Shown here: piece after piece, positions 49,272 to 57,362 of the stretch
Layout of the letters: every line of letters starts with the position of its first letter
How positions within the stretch are numbered: position 1 is the first letter of the stretch
DNA from: DATAGF01 sp963813355
GTDB taxonomy: Bacteria; Actinomycetota; Thermoleophilia; Miltoncostaeales; Miltoncostaeaceae
Direction of reading: 5' to 3'
Assembly (NCBI GenBank): GCA_963813355.1
Contig: CAWEYS010000021.1
Location: 62,001-126,000, forward strand
Length of the DNA: 64,000 nucleotides
Translations under genes and position numbers: made by a program
The notes under the pieces: model-generated
Told to the model about the DNA's origin: nothing
The model's input: only the letters and a program-made list of their open reading frames with translations
Databases searched by the model: none

Positions 49272-49778
49272 ATGACGGGACGATGGTGGGTGGGGGTCGC
49301 GGCGGGCGTGGTCCTCGGCTTGGGCAGCGTCGTCGCGGTCGAGGTGGCGACCGATGATGCGTCCGCGCAGTCGGGCTTCACGCTCTCCCGCGAGCAGCTG
49401 CGGACGAACCAGAAGATCTCGGTCGCCGCCGTCAAGCGGGTGAACCAGGCTCAGAGGGACATCGCCGCGCTCGGCGCCGCCGCGCCGCTCTACGCGGTCA
49501 GCAGCGGGGCCGTCGGCTCGAACCTGGTCCGCGGGCGCGGGGCGGTGAGCTCTCAGCTCGTCGGCGAGGGCAACTACCGGGTCAAGTTCATTCGGAACAT
49601 CAGCACCTGCTCCTGGTCGGCGACCGTCGGCGACGACGTGCCGCCCATCCCGTCGGCGGCCTCGATCCGGCTCGCGCTCGACACGACCGACGTCGCCCGG
49701 ACCCAGCTGATCGTGCGGACGTTCCTCGCCAACGGCAACGCCGTGAACGCCGGCTTCCACCTCCAGGTGTTCTGCTGA
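49272..49778 (+). CDS. Secreted protein of unknown function, paralogue 1
   Basis: 168 residues, no family recognised. N-terminal membrane/signal segment (WWVGVAAGVVLGLGSVVAVE) with DASAQ as a probable cleavage site, then RTNQKISVAAVKRVNQAQRD, likely a coiled helix, and a C-terminal region QLVGEGNYRVKFIRNISTCS ending HLQVFC. Two Cys, one internal and one at the last position, probably form a disulfide. Clearly related to the next gene. ATG 49272 has GGAAGGGGG upstream. Confidence 0.75.
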   Translation: MTGRWWVGVAAGVVLGLGSVVAVEVATDDASAQSGFTLSREQLRTNQKISVAAVKRVNQAQRDIAALGAAAPLYAVSSGAVGSNLVRGRGAVSSQLVGEGNYRVKFIRNISTCSWSATVGDDVPPIPSAASIRLALDTTDVARTQLIVRTFLANGNAVNAGFHLQVFC

Positions 49779-50398
49779 TGCGGACGCGGTGGTGGGCCGG
49801 GGTCGCGGCCGGCGTCGTCCTGGGGCTGGCCGTCGTCGTCGGCGTCGAGGCCGGCACGGACGACGCGTCGGCCCAGGGCGGCTTCGCCGCGACGGCCGAG
49901 CAGCTCCGCACCAACCAGCGGATCTCGATCGCCGCGGTGCGCCGCAGCAACGAGGCCCTGAACCTCCTCGACCCCATCAGGAGGCAGCCGAAGCTGCCCC
50001 AGAAGGTGCTGGGCTGGCGGACGCAGGACCTGCGCGACGGCGCCGTCTCGGCGGCGAAGATCGCCAACGGGGCCGTGTCCGACGCCAAGCTGGCGAGCTC
50101 GGTCACCAGCCGCCTCACCTCCTGGGCCGTCGTCGGGGCCAACGGGGCGCTCGCCCGCTCGAGCGGCGGGATCACGTCGCAGCGCACCGGCGAGGGCGCC
50201 TACCGCGTGGACGTCAACCGCAACGTCGGCCAGTGCGCGTGGACCGCGACGCTGGTCGTCTCGTCGGCCGCGGACCTCGGCGACATCGGCGCCGCGATCG
50301 ACCCGGTGGACTCGGAGCGGCTCGTCGTCTTCACGACGGACAACGCGAACCCGCCTGTCGCCGCAGATCGGGCCTTCAACCTCCAGCTGACCTGCTGA
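49778..50398 (+). CDS. Secreted protein of unknown function, paralogue 2
   Basis: 206 residues, tandem duplicate of the previous gene (ATG 49778 overlaps its stop). Signal segment WWAGVAAGVVLGLAVVVGVE, cleavage region DASAQ, RTNQRISIAAVRRSNEAL, then an insertion LRDGAVSAAKIANGAVSDAK resembling the short repeats DGAV..AKI of phage-like tail or surface fibres, and the shared C-terminus GEGAYRVDVNRNVGQCAWTA ending NLQLTC. The Cys pair is again internal and terminal. Role unknown; a surface or exported structural role is possible. Confidence 0.75.
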   Translation: MRTRWWAGVAAGVVLGLAVVVGVEAGTDDASAQGGFAATAEQLRTNQRISIAAVRRSNEALNLLDPIRRQPKLPQKVLGWRTQDLRDGAVSAAKIANGAVSDAKLASSVTSRLTSWAVVGANGALARSSGGITSQRTGEGAYRVDVNRNVGQCAWTATLVVSSAADLGDIGAAIDPVDSERLVVFTTDNANPPVAADRAFNLQLTC

Positions 50399-50413
50399 CC
50401 GAGTGGGTCCTCG

Positions 50414-51352
50414 TCAGGCGCCGAGGGCGGCGTCGGCGAGGATCCGCTCCACCACCTCGTCGAACCCCAGCCCGGCCGCCTCGGCGGCCTTGGGCAGCAG
50501 GCTCGTGTCGGTCATGCCGGGGATCGCGTTGACCTCGAGCACCCAGAGGCGCTCGTCGGCGTCGAGCAGCATGTCCACGCGGCTCAGCCCGCGGCAGCCG
50601 AGCACCCGGAAGCACTGCAGCGCCAGGGTCGCCGCCTCCTGGGCGACGGCGTCGGAGAGGTGCGCCGGCGCCTCGAAGTCGGTGAGCCCGGGCGTGTAGC
50701 GCGCCTCGAAGTCGTAGAACTCCCGCTCGCGGGGGATCGCCTCGACGACCGGGAGCGCCCAGGGCTCGGCCGTCCCGATCACCGACACGGCCAGCTCGCG
50801 GCCCGCGACGAAGCGCTCGATGAGGACGCGGTCGTCGTAGGCGAGGGCGTTCATCAGCGCGCCGGGGACGTCGGCCGCGGCGCCCGCCACCGTGATGCCG
50901 AGCGCGGACCCCTGCTTGGCCGGCTTGACGACCAGCGGCAGCCCGAGCCGCTCGCGGATCTCGGGGATGGCCTCGCCGGCTCCGAGCTCGCGGAAGGCGT
51001 CCTGGCTGAAGGCGTAGCCCGCCGGCGTCGGGACCCCGGCGGTGGCGAAGTGGGCCTTGGCCACGACCTTGTCCCAGGCGCGCTCGCAGGCCAGCACGCC
51101 GGGCCCGGTGTAGGGGATCTCGAGGATCTCCAGCAGCTCCTGGATCGTGCCGTCCTCGCCGCCCTTGCCGTGCAGCGCGATGAAGGCCGCCTCGGGGCGC
51201 TCGGCGCGCAGGCCGCGCACGAGGTGCTGGTCGACGTCGACCTCGAGGACGTCGTGCCCCAGCCGCCGCAGGGCGGCCTCGGCGTTGGCCCCCGAGCGCA
51301 GGCTGACCTCCCGCTCGAGCGAGCGGCCGCCCTTCAGGACGGCCACCCTCAC
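50414..51352 (-). CDS. ddl: D-alanine-D-alanine ligase
   Basis: Makes the D-Ala-D-Ala end of peptidoglycan precursors. 312 residues, ATP-grasp: VAVLKGGRSLEREVSLRSG, AAFIALHGKGGEDGTIQELL, GLPLVVKPAKQGSALGITV, VLIERFVAGRELAVSVIG, and LSRVDMLLDADERLWVLEVN with the metal-binding Glu-x-Asn, then IPGMTDTSLLP. The short N-domain agrees with bacterial Ddl of this size. GTG 51352. Between it and the upstream aminotransferase lies a family A repeat. Confidence 0.96.
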   Translation of the reverse strand: MRVAVLKGGRSLEREVSLRSGANAEAALRRLGHDVLEVDVDQHLVRGLRAERPEAAFIALHGKGGEDGTIQELLEILEIPYTGPGVLACERAWDKVVAKAHFATAGVPTPAGYAFSQDAFRELGAGEAIPEIRERLGLPLVVKPAKQGSALGITVAGAAADVPGALMNALAYDDRVLIERFVAGRELAVSVIGTAEPWALPVVEAIPREREFYDFEARYTPGLTDFEAPAHLSDAVAQEAATLALQCFRVLGCRGLSRVDMLLDADERLWVLEVNAIPGMTDTSLLPKAAEAAGLGFDEVVERILADAALGA

Positions 51353-51362
51353 GAGCGCCGTC

Positions 51363-51416
51363 CCCGACGAGGGCCGGCCGCCGCCGAGAGCGGCCGAGCC
51401 CGAGGAGGCCTCATCG
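51363..51416 (-). repeat. Family A intergenic palindromic repeat, copy 4
   Basis: Read on minus: CGATGA (TGA is the aminotransferase stop), GGCCTCCTCGGGCTCGG, CGGCCGCTCTCGGCGGC, GGCCGGCCCTCGTCGGGG. Same orientation relative to transcription as copies 1 and 2. Confidence 0.8.
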
Positions 51417-52748
51417 GGATTCCCCGCCCAGCGCCCGGTGCAGCTCGGTCATCTCGGCGACCGCGACCCCGAGCCGCCGCACGCCCTCGCTGATCACGGC
51501 CTCGGCGACCCCGGAGAAGTTCAGGCGCATCGCGTCGCCGCCGCGGCCGTCGAGGAACGCCCCGCGCCCGGGCACGAAGGCCACCTGGTGCCGCTCCACC
51601 GCCGAGGCCAGCAGGTTGGTCGTGTCGAGGTACTCGGGCAGGGTCGCCCAGACGAACAGGCCGCCGGAGGGCCGCGTCCAGCGCGCCTCGGGCGGCATCT
51701 CCTCCTCGAGCGCCCGCAGCATCGCGTCGCGCCGCAGCCGGTAGATGCCGTTGAGCCGGGCCACGTACTCGCGCCAGTCGTAGCGGCGCAGGTACTCGAC
51801 GACGAAGCGCTGCGAGATGGTCGAGGAGGCGAGGTCGGCCGCCTGCTTGCCGAGGTTCATCTTGCGCAGCACCGCCGCCGGGGCGGCGACCCAACCGGTG
51901 CGGACGCCGGGCGCGAGGATCTTCGAGAACGTGGACAGGTAGATCACCCAGCCGGCGCCGTCGTCGAGCTCCCAGAGCGTGGGCAGCTGGTCGCCCTCGA
52001 AGCGGATCTGGCCGTAGGGGTTGTCCTCCACGATCAGCAGCTCGCGCTCGTGCGCGAGGGCGATCAGGCGCTCGCGGCGCTCCAGCGACATGGTCACGCC
52101 GCCCGGGTTCTGGAAGCTCGGGATCGTGTAGAGCAGCTTGGGCGGCCTGCCCTGCGCGGCCAGGCGGTCGAGCGCCTCCTCCACCAGGTCGATCCGCAGG
52201 CCGTCGTCGTCCATCGGCACGTGCTCGACCTCGGCCTCGTAGGTCGTGAAGCAGGGCACCGCGCCGGGGTAGGTGGGGCCCTCGGCCAGGACCGTGTCGC
52301 CGGGGTTCACGAACGTCCGGATCGAGAGGTCGATGGCCTGCTGGCCGCCGCTCGTGATCATGATGTCCTCGACGCGGGCGCGGGCGCCCTCGTGGGCCAT
52401 CACGTCGACGATGCGCTCGCGCAGCTCGCCCATCCCCTCGGTGGGGCCGTACTGCAGGGAGGAGGCCAGGTAGTCGCGCGCCACGACCTCCATGACGTCG
52501 TCGAAGACCTCGCGCTCGAACGCCTCGGTGTTCGGGAAGCCCCCGGCGAGCGAGATGATGTCGGGGCGCTCCGAGAGCGACATCAGGTCGCGCATGACCG
52601 ACGAGACGATCCCCGCCGCGCGCGAGGCGAAGCGGGAGTCGTACCGGGCTGAGTCGCCCGGGGTGAGCGCGCTCTCGTGCGGCCGGTGCCGCGGCGGCGG
52701 GGTGGGCGGGCTCGTCGTGTCTCCCATCGGCGTAACGGTCGAGGTCAT
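51411..52748 (-). CDS. PLP-dependent aminotransferase, class I/II (LysN/MocR-like without HTH)
   Basis: 445 residues. Seen: DIISLAGGFPNTEAFE, LQYGPTEGMGELRERI, IMITSGGQQAIDLSIRTF, GPTYPGAV, YTIPSFQNPGGVTMSLERR, EDNPYGQIRFEG and STFSKILAPGVRTGWV with the Schiff-base K276. This set is of the 2-aminoadipate/multi-substrate aminotransferase group. An N-terminal ~45-residue Pro/Ser/Arg-rich extension precedes the fold. Substrate undefined; neighbour ddl does not prove an alanine role. Start ATG 52748 with a TAAACT hexamer a few bases upstream. Confidence 0.9.
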   Translation of the reverse strand: MTSTVTPMGDTTSPPTPPPRHRPHESALTPGDSARYDSRFASRAAGIVSSVMRDLMSLSERPDIISLAGGFPNTEAFEREVFDDVMEVVARDYLASSLQYGPTEGMGELRERIVDVMAHEGARARVEDIMITSGGQQAIDLSIRTFVNPGDTVLAEGPTYPGAVPCFTTYEAEVEHVPMDDDGLRIDLVEEALDRLAAQGRPPKLLYTIPSFQNPGGVTMSLERRERLIALAHERELLIVEDNPYGQIRFEGDQLPTLWELDDGAGWVIYLSTFSKILAPGVRTGWVAAPAAVLRKMNLGKQAADLASSTISQRFVVEYLRRYDWREYVARLNGIYRLRRDAMLRALEEEMPPEARWTRPSGGLFVWATLPEYLDTTNLLASAVERHQVAFVPGRGAFLDGRGGDAMRLNFSGVAEAVISEGVRRLGVAVAEMTELHRALGGESR

Positions 52749-52796
52749 GGCCAGTTTAGGCGCCCCGCGCGCGCCGGGCGGGCGAGGGGGCTCTGG

Positions 52797-52802
52797 TACG
52801 AT
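52797..52802 (+). promoter_or_regulatory. Possible -10 hexamer of the gtrA operon
   Basis: TACGAT eight bases before GTG 52811 with no ribosome site. Confidence 0.4.
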
Positions 52803-52810
52803 CGCGATCC

Positions 52811-53263
52811 GTGCCGACCCGGGATGTCCAGCCCGTGCCGTCCGCCGAGGCGCGCGTGCTGCGGGTGCCCAACATCCGCCGCGCCCAGCGCGAGGACTGG
52901 CAACAGCTCATCCGCTTCTGCGTGGTGGGCGCCTCGGGCTACTTCGTGAACCTCGCCGTGTTCACGACCCTGGTACACGCCGCCGGCGCCCACTACGCCC
53001 TCTCCGCGGTGATCGCCTTCTGCGTCGCCTGGACCAACAACTTCCTCTGGAACAAGTACTGGACCTTCCGGTGCCACGGGCTGTCGGCGATGCAGCAGGG
53101 AGCGCGGTACCTGGCGGTGAGCCTGGTCGCGCTGGGGCTGAACCTCCTGCTGCTGGAGCTGCTCATCCGGGCCGGGAGCCCGGAGGTGCCGGCCCAGGCG
53201 CTGGCGATCGCGGCCGTCATGCCGATCAATTTCCTGCTCAACCGCCGCTGGTCCTTCCGGTAG
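52811..53263 (+). CDS. GtrA family membrane protein
   Basis: 150 residues, four spans: LIRFCVVGASGYFVNLAVFT, YALSAVIAFCVAWTNNFLW, LAVSLVALGLNLLLLELLI and ALAIAAVMPINFLLNRRWSF. The N/NRRW-F ending and the WNKYWTF repeat are GtrA hallmarks; GtrA proteins are thought to move polyprenyl-linked sugars. It is directly followed by two GT-C-like genes, fitting a lipid-linked sugar pathway. A 35-residue charged N-terminus precedes the first span. Confidence 0.92.
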   Translation: MPTRDVQPVPSAEARVLRVPNIRRAQREDWQQLIRFCVVGASGYFVNLAVFTTLVHAAGAHYALSAVIAFCVAWTNNFLWNKYWTFRCHGLSAMQQGARYLAVSLVALGLNLLLLELLIRAGSPEVPAQALAIAAVMPINFLLNRRWSFR

Positions 53264-53267
53264 CGGC

Positions 53268-55094
53268 GTGATCGGGGGCGTCGCCGTCGTCGCGGCGGTC
53301 GCCGCCCTGCTGGCCGGGGCCGCGCCCGCCGCCGCCCAGGCCGGCAACGCCGTGCAGGAGCCGACGCCCTCCGAGGCGGCCGGGGCCGCCGACGGCATCG
53401 TGCGCGCCGTCGGCAACCAGGCCGCGGAGATCCAGCGCGCGCTGGGGCTTCCGGCGCCCGACGCCAAGCCCTCGCTGACCGAGGACGAGGTCGAGACGAT
53501 CGCCGGCACCTCGGAGCGCCTGCACGACTGGATCGACGACCGCGAGCTGTCGCGCACGGCGGTGGACTTCGACGAGACGACCCGCGTCCACACCGTCTTC
53601 TACGTCAGCGAGGACGACGAGGGGAAGGAGACCGTCGAGGCCCAGGTGCTGGTGGCCGACGAGAGCGGCGAGATCACCGAGGTGCGGACCGGGCCCCAGG
53701 TGGCCTGGTCGATGGCGCGCGGCTACGACGGCGCCTTCGGGAGGGCGATCACGCGGCCGGCGATCTGGATCCCGCTGTGCCTGCTGTTCCTGATCCCGCT
53801 GCTCCCCGCCACCCGCCCGAGGCGGCTGCTGTCATGGCGCACCCTCGACCTGCTCGCGCTGCTGTCGTTCGGCGTCTCGCTGATCTGGTTCAACCGGGGC
53901 GAGATCTACACGTCGGTGCCGCTGCAGTACCCACCGATGGTCTACCTGGCGGCGCGGCTCGCCTGGATCGCGCTTGCGCGGGCGCGGGCGGCGCGCCGGC
54001 CGGCGCCGGCCGAGGAGACCGCGCCGCCGGGCGGCCGGCGGCCGGCCTTCGGCGGGTGGCTGCCGACCTGGCTCCTGGCGACCCTGCTGGTCGCGGCGCT
54101 CGCGCTGCGCTTCGGCCTCAACGCCTTCGACTCGAACGTCATCGACGTGGGCTACGCGGGGGTCATCGGCGCCGACAGCATCGCCCACGGCGAGACCCCG
54201 TACGGGAACATGCCGAGGGACTGCGGGACGTGCGACACGTACGGGCCGCTGACCTACGTCTCGTACGTGCCCTTCGAGCTCGCCCAGCCCTGGGAGGGCA
54301 GGTGGGACTCCCTGCCGGCGGCGCACGGGGCGGCCACGCTCTTCGACGTCCTCTGCATCGCCGGCATGTTCGCCCTCGGGTGGTCCATCTCCGGCCTCCG
54401 CCTCGGGACCGGGCTGGCGCTCGCCTGGTCGGCCTTCCCCTTCACGGCCTTCGCCCTCGAGACCAACAGCAACGACTCGCTCGTCGCCGCCGCGCTCATC
54501 TGGGGGCTGGTGCTGTTCCGGCATCCCCTCGGCCGGGGGCTCCTGCTCGGGCTGGCCCTCGCGAGCAAGTTCGCGCCGGTGGTGCTGCTGCCGCTCTGGA
54601 GCCGCCGGCCCTTCCCCCGCGGCGGCGGCGGGCTGCGCGAGGTCGCCGCCTACGTCGCCGGCCTGGCGGGCGCCGTCGTCCTCACCGGCTGGGTGCTGCT
54701 GCTCGACGGCCTGGACGGCGTGACGGCGTTCTGGTCGCGCACCATCGGCTACCAGCTCGACCGCGACTCGCCCTTCTCGATCTGGGGGCAGCACCCGGGC
54801 CTGCGCCCGGTCCAGATCGCCCTGATGGTGCTCGTGGGCGTCGCGGCGCTGGCCGTCCTGCGCTGGCCGCGGCGGCTGGACCTGCTGACCATGGCGGCGC
54901 TCTCGGGGGCCCTCATGATCGGCATCGAGCTCACCGTGACCCACTGGTTCTACCTCTACATCCCCTGGTTCCTGCCCTTCGCCCTGCTCGCGATGGTCCC
55001 GGACTGGCCGCCGCCGCGCCGCCCGGACGCGGGCACCCCCGACCCGGCCCGCGCGCCCGAGCGCGAGCCCCTCCCGGTCCCGGTGGCCTCGTGA
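53268..55094 (+). CDS. GT-C-like membrane glycosyltransferase with N-terminal extracytoplasmic domain
   Basis: 608 residues. Signal-like segment (GGVAVVAAVAALLAGAAPAA), then ~130 residues with no hydrophobic span (LTEDEVETIAGTSERLHDW, VFYVSEDDEGKETVEAQVLV), then ~10 spans. Extracytoplasmic loop GDSIAHG... reads VIGADSIAHGETPYGNMPRD and YGPLTYVSYVPFELAQPW, the DUF2029-like GT-C pattern with acidic and Tyr-Gly-Pro residues. The soluble N-terminal part is unusual. GTG 53268 overlaps nothing and is 4 bases after gtrA. Acceptor and sugar unknown. Confidence 0.8.
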   Translation: MIGGVAVVAAVAALLAGAAPAAAQAGNAVQEPTPSEAAGAADGIVRAVGNQAAEIQRALGLPAPDAKPSLTEDEVETIAGTSERLHDWIDDRELSRTAVDFDETTRVHTVFYVSEDDEGKETVEAQVLVADESGEITEVRTGPQVAWSMARGYDGAFGRAITRPAIWIPLCLLFLIPLLPATRPRRLLSWRTLDLLALLSFGVSLIWFNRGEIYTSVPLQYPPMVYLAARLAWIALARARAARRPAPAEETAPPGGRRPAFGGWLPTWLLATLLVAALALRFGLNAFDSNVIDVGYAGVIGADSIAHGETPYGNMPRDCGTCDTYGPLTYVSYVPFELAQPWEGRWDSLPAAHGAATLFDVLCIAGMFALGWSISGLRLGTGLALAWSAFPFTAFALETNSNDSLVAAALIWGLVLFRHPLGRGLLLGLALASKFAPVVLLPLWSRRPFPRGGGGLREVAAYVAGLAGAVVLTGWVLLLDGLDGVTAFWSRTIGYQLDRDSPFSIWGQHPGLRPVQIALMVLVGVAALAVLRWPRRLDLLTMAALSGALMIGIELTVTHWFYLYIPWFLPFALLAMVPDWPPPRRPDAGTPDPARAPEREPLPVPVAS

Positions 55095-56377
55095 CGTCGC
55101 GGCGCCTCATGCCCTGGGCCGTCGTGGCGCTGGCCATCGTCGTCTGGGCCGTGCCCCTGCAGCTCGTCCCGTTCTACGACCAGGGCGGGATCACCGACAT
55201 CCCGACCTACCGCGCGGCCTACGAGCAGATCTCCGACGGCCAGGTGCCGTACGCCGACTTCTCGCTGGAGTACCCGCCGCTCGCGGCCGGGCTCTTCTGG
55301 CTGGCGGGCGCCCTGCCCGGCCAGTACGAGGTCGGGTTCTCGGTGCTGATGCTCGCCTGCCTCTGCGCGACGGCCCTCGGCGTGCTCGCCCTGGCGCGGA
55401 CCCTCGGCCTCGACCAGCGGCGCCAGCTCCTGGCCTCCGGCGCGGTCGCCATCAGCCCGCTCCTGCTGGGCGACCTGGTGGAGACCCGCTTCGACCTCGC
55501 CCTCGCGGCGCTGGTCACCTGGACGCTCTGGGCCGCCGCCGCCGGCCGCTTCCGCCTGGCCTGGGGGCTGCTGGCCGCCGCGACGCTGCTCAAGCTGGTC
55601 CCGCTGGCCCTGGTGCCGGCGCTGCTCATCTGGCAGCGCCACCGCGCGAGCGCCCGCGCCGCGTGGGGCGGCCTCGCCGCCTGCCTCGTCATCGTGGCCG
55701 TCGTCGTGGCGCCGTTCGCCGTCGCCTCGCCATCGGGGACCTGGGACCTCGTCCAGTACCACCTCGACCGCCCGCTCCAGATCGAGTCGACCGGGGGCGC
55801 CTACCTGCTCGGCCTCCACGCGCTGGCGGACATCCCGATCACGATCGAGAACTCCTTCGGCAGCCAGGGCCTGGACGGCACCGGGCCCGCGGTGATCGCG
55901 GGCATCTCGACGGCCGTGCTCATCGGGCTGCTCTGCGCCATCGCGTGGAGCCTCTGGATCGGGCTGCGCCGCGCCCGCCCCCCGGGCGACGCGCGCCTCT
56001 TCGTCGCCGCCTGCGCCGCGACCATCGTCGCGCTGCTGGTCGCCGGCAAGGTGCTGTCGCCCCAGTTCCTCATCTGGCTGCTGCCGGTCGCCTTCCTCGT
56101 CGCCGGGCGCTACGGCCCGGCGGCCTTCGCGATCGCGGCCGCCGCGATGCTGCTCACCCTGGCCTACTTCCCCGACCGCTACTGGGATCTGGTCGCGCTC
56201 GAGCCGGTCCCCATCGCGCTGCTGGTGCTGCGCGACACCGCCCTGATCGCGCTGCTGGCGGCCTGCTGGCCGCGGCCGAGCATCGCGGGCCGGCCGCTCG
56301 GGCGGATACTCCGCAGCCCGGACGCCGACAGCCAGGGCGCCGAGCGCGCCGTGGCGGCGCGGTACCTCGCGGACTGA
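55091..56377 (+). CDS. GT-C / DUF2029-like membrane glycosyltransferase
   Basis: 428 residues, about 10-12 spans. The first outer loop has PTYRAAYEQISDGQVPYADF and SLEYPPLAAGLFWLA, the YPP motif and D/E residues typical of polyprenyl-phosphate-mannose-dependent GT87-like enzymes; FAVASPSGTWDLVQYHLDRP and GKVLSPQFLIWLLPVAFLVA follow the family pattern. GTG 55091 overlaps the preceding stop (GTGA). It ends 25-130 bases before a family B repeat, and its 3' end is overlapped on the minus strand by the extended C-terminus of the phosphoesterase gene. Confidence 0.85.
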   Translation: MTSRRLMPWAVVALAIVVWAVPLQLVPFYDQGGITDIPTYRAAYEQISDGQVPYADFSLEYPPLAAGLFWLAGALPGQYEVGFSVLMLACLCATALGVLALARTLGLDQRRQLLASGAVAISPLLLGDLVETRFDLALAALVTWTLWAAAAGRFRLAWGLLAAATLLKLVPLALVPALLIWQRHRASARAAWGGLAACLVIVAVVVAPFAVASPSGTWDLVQYHLDRPLQIESTGGAYLLGLHALADIPITIENSFGSQGLDGTGPAVIAGISTAVLIGLLCAIAWSLWIGLRRARPPGDARLFVAACAATIVALLVAGKVLSPQFLIWLLPVAFLVAGRYGPAAFAIAAAAMLLTLAYFPDRYWDLVALEPVPIALLVLRDTALIALLAACWPRPSIAGRPLGRILRSPDADSQGAERAVAARYLAD

Positions 56378-57282
56378 CGTGACGGAGCGGCTGGCCGCCT
56401 CTTGCGGGCGGCCATGCGCGCCTCCGGGCCCTGGCCGGGCCCTCCGGCAGACCGGCGCACCGGCTTCGCCGGGGCGGGCGCCGGAAAAAGCACTGCAAGG
56501 ACGCGGCTTATTCCGGGCACGCTGAAGGTCTCGATCGCGGTGGCCCGGCCGGCGCCGCCGATGTCCACGACCGCCCCCTGCACGAGCACGTTCTCGTCGG
56601 CCGGCTCGAAGCGCCCCGGGCTGCCGGTGAGGAAGCGCTGCAGGATGAGGTCGGTGCGGACCCCGATCACGGAGTCGTGGGGCCCGGTCATGCCCAGGTC
56701 GCTGACGTAGGCCGTGCCCTTGGGCAGGACCCGGGCGTCGGCGGTCTGGACGTGCGTGTGCGTGCCCACGACGGCCGAGACGCGCCCGTCGAGGTGCCAG
56801 CCGAGCGCGATCTTCTCGCTGGTGGCCTCGGCGTGGACGTCGACGAGCACCACGTCCGCCCCCCGCCGAGCCTCGTCAACGAGGTCGTCGATGACCGCGA
56901 ACGGGCTGTGCGCGGCGGTCATGAAGACCGACCCCATCACGTTGACGACGCTCACCGGCCCGCCCGCCGTCTCGACGGTCACGAGGCCCCGGCCCGGGGC
57001 GCGGGCCGCGATGTTGGCCGGCCGCAGCAGGCGCGGCTCGGACTGGAGCAGCGGGTAGATCTCGCGCTTCTGGAGCGTGTGGTTGCCGCCGGTGATCACG
57101 TCGACGCCGGCCTCGAGCAGGTCGTGGGCCTGGCGCGGCGACGTCCCGGCGCCGGCCGCCGCGTTCTCGGCGTTGACGACCACGACGTCGGGGCGATGCG
57201 CCTCGCGCAGGCCGGGGAGCCTCGCGAGCAGCGCCTTCAGGCCCACCCCGCCCACCACGTCGCCGATGAGGAGCGCCCGCAC
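56179..57282 (-). CDS. YmdB/TIGR00282-family phosphoesterase with repeat-derived C-terminal extension
   Basis: Phosphodiesterase family (Bacillus YmdB acts on 2',3'-cyclic nucleotides). Residues 1-~265 are normal: ALLIGDVVGGVGLKALL, VVVNAENAAAGAGTS, VITGGNHTLQKREIYP, FMTAAHSPFAVID, VLVDVHAEATSEKIALG, VVGTHTHVQTADARVLP and VSDLGMTGPHDSVIGV. The expected stop is missing: reading enters the family B repeat (56405-56496, FPAPAPAKPVRRSAGGPGQG) and continues antisense to the glycosyltransferase for ~100 residues. GTG 57282 is chosen because AAGGTGG lies six bases upstream and it gives the usual MRALLIGDVVG; GTG 57291 is possible. Confidence 0.88.
   Translation of the reverse strand: MRALLIGDVVGGVGLKALLARLPGLREAHRPDVVVVNAENAAAGAGTSPRQAHDLLEAGVDVITGGNHTLQKREIYPLLQSEPRLLRPANIAARAPGRGLVTVETAGGPVSVVNVMGSVFMTAAHSPFAVIDDLVDEARRGADVVLVDVHAEATSEKIALGWHLDGRVSAVVGTHTHVQTADARVLPKGTAYVSDLGMTGPHDSVIGVRTDLILQRFLTGSPGRFEPADENVLVQGAVVDIGGAGRATAIETFSVPGISRVLAVLFPAPAPAKPVRRSAGGPGQGPEARMAARKRRPAAPSRQSARYRAATARSAPWLSASGLRSIRPSGRPAMLGRGQQAASSAIRAVSRSTSSAMGTGSSATRSQ
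56405..56496 (+). repeat. Family B palindromic repeat, copy 1
   Basis: Contains GGCCATGCGCGCCTCCGGG, a GGGCCCTGGCCGGGCCC palindrome, TCCGGCAGACCGGCGCACC and a CCGGCTTCGCCGG stem-loop. Nearly the same as 61806-61890; an inverted, diverged copy is at 61941-62022. The stem-loops could act as bidirectional terminators between the convergent genes. Confidence 0.85.
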
Positions 57283-57362
57283 GGCGGCCACCTTAGCGAC
57301 GGTTGACAGGCCGCATCCGGCGGACGGACGATCGCGCCGGATCGTCCCGGGAGGGAGCCGAC

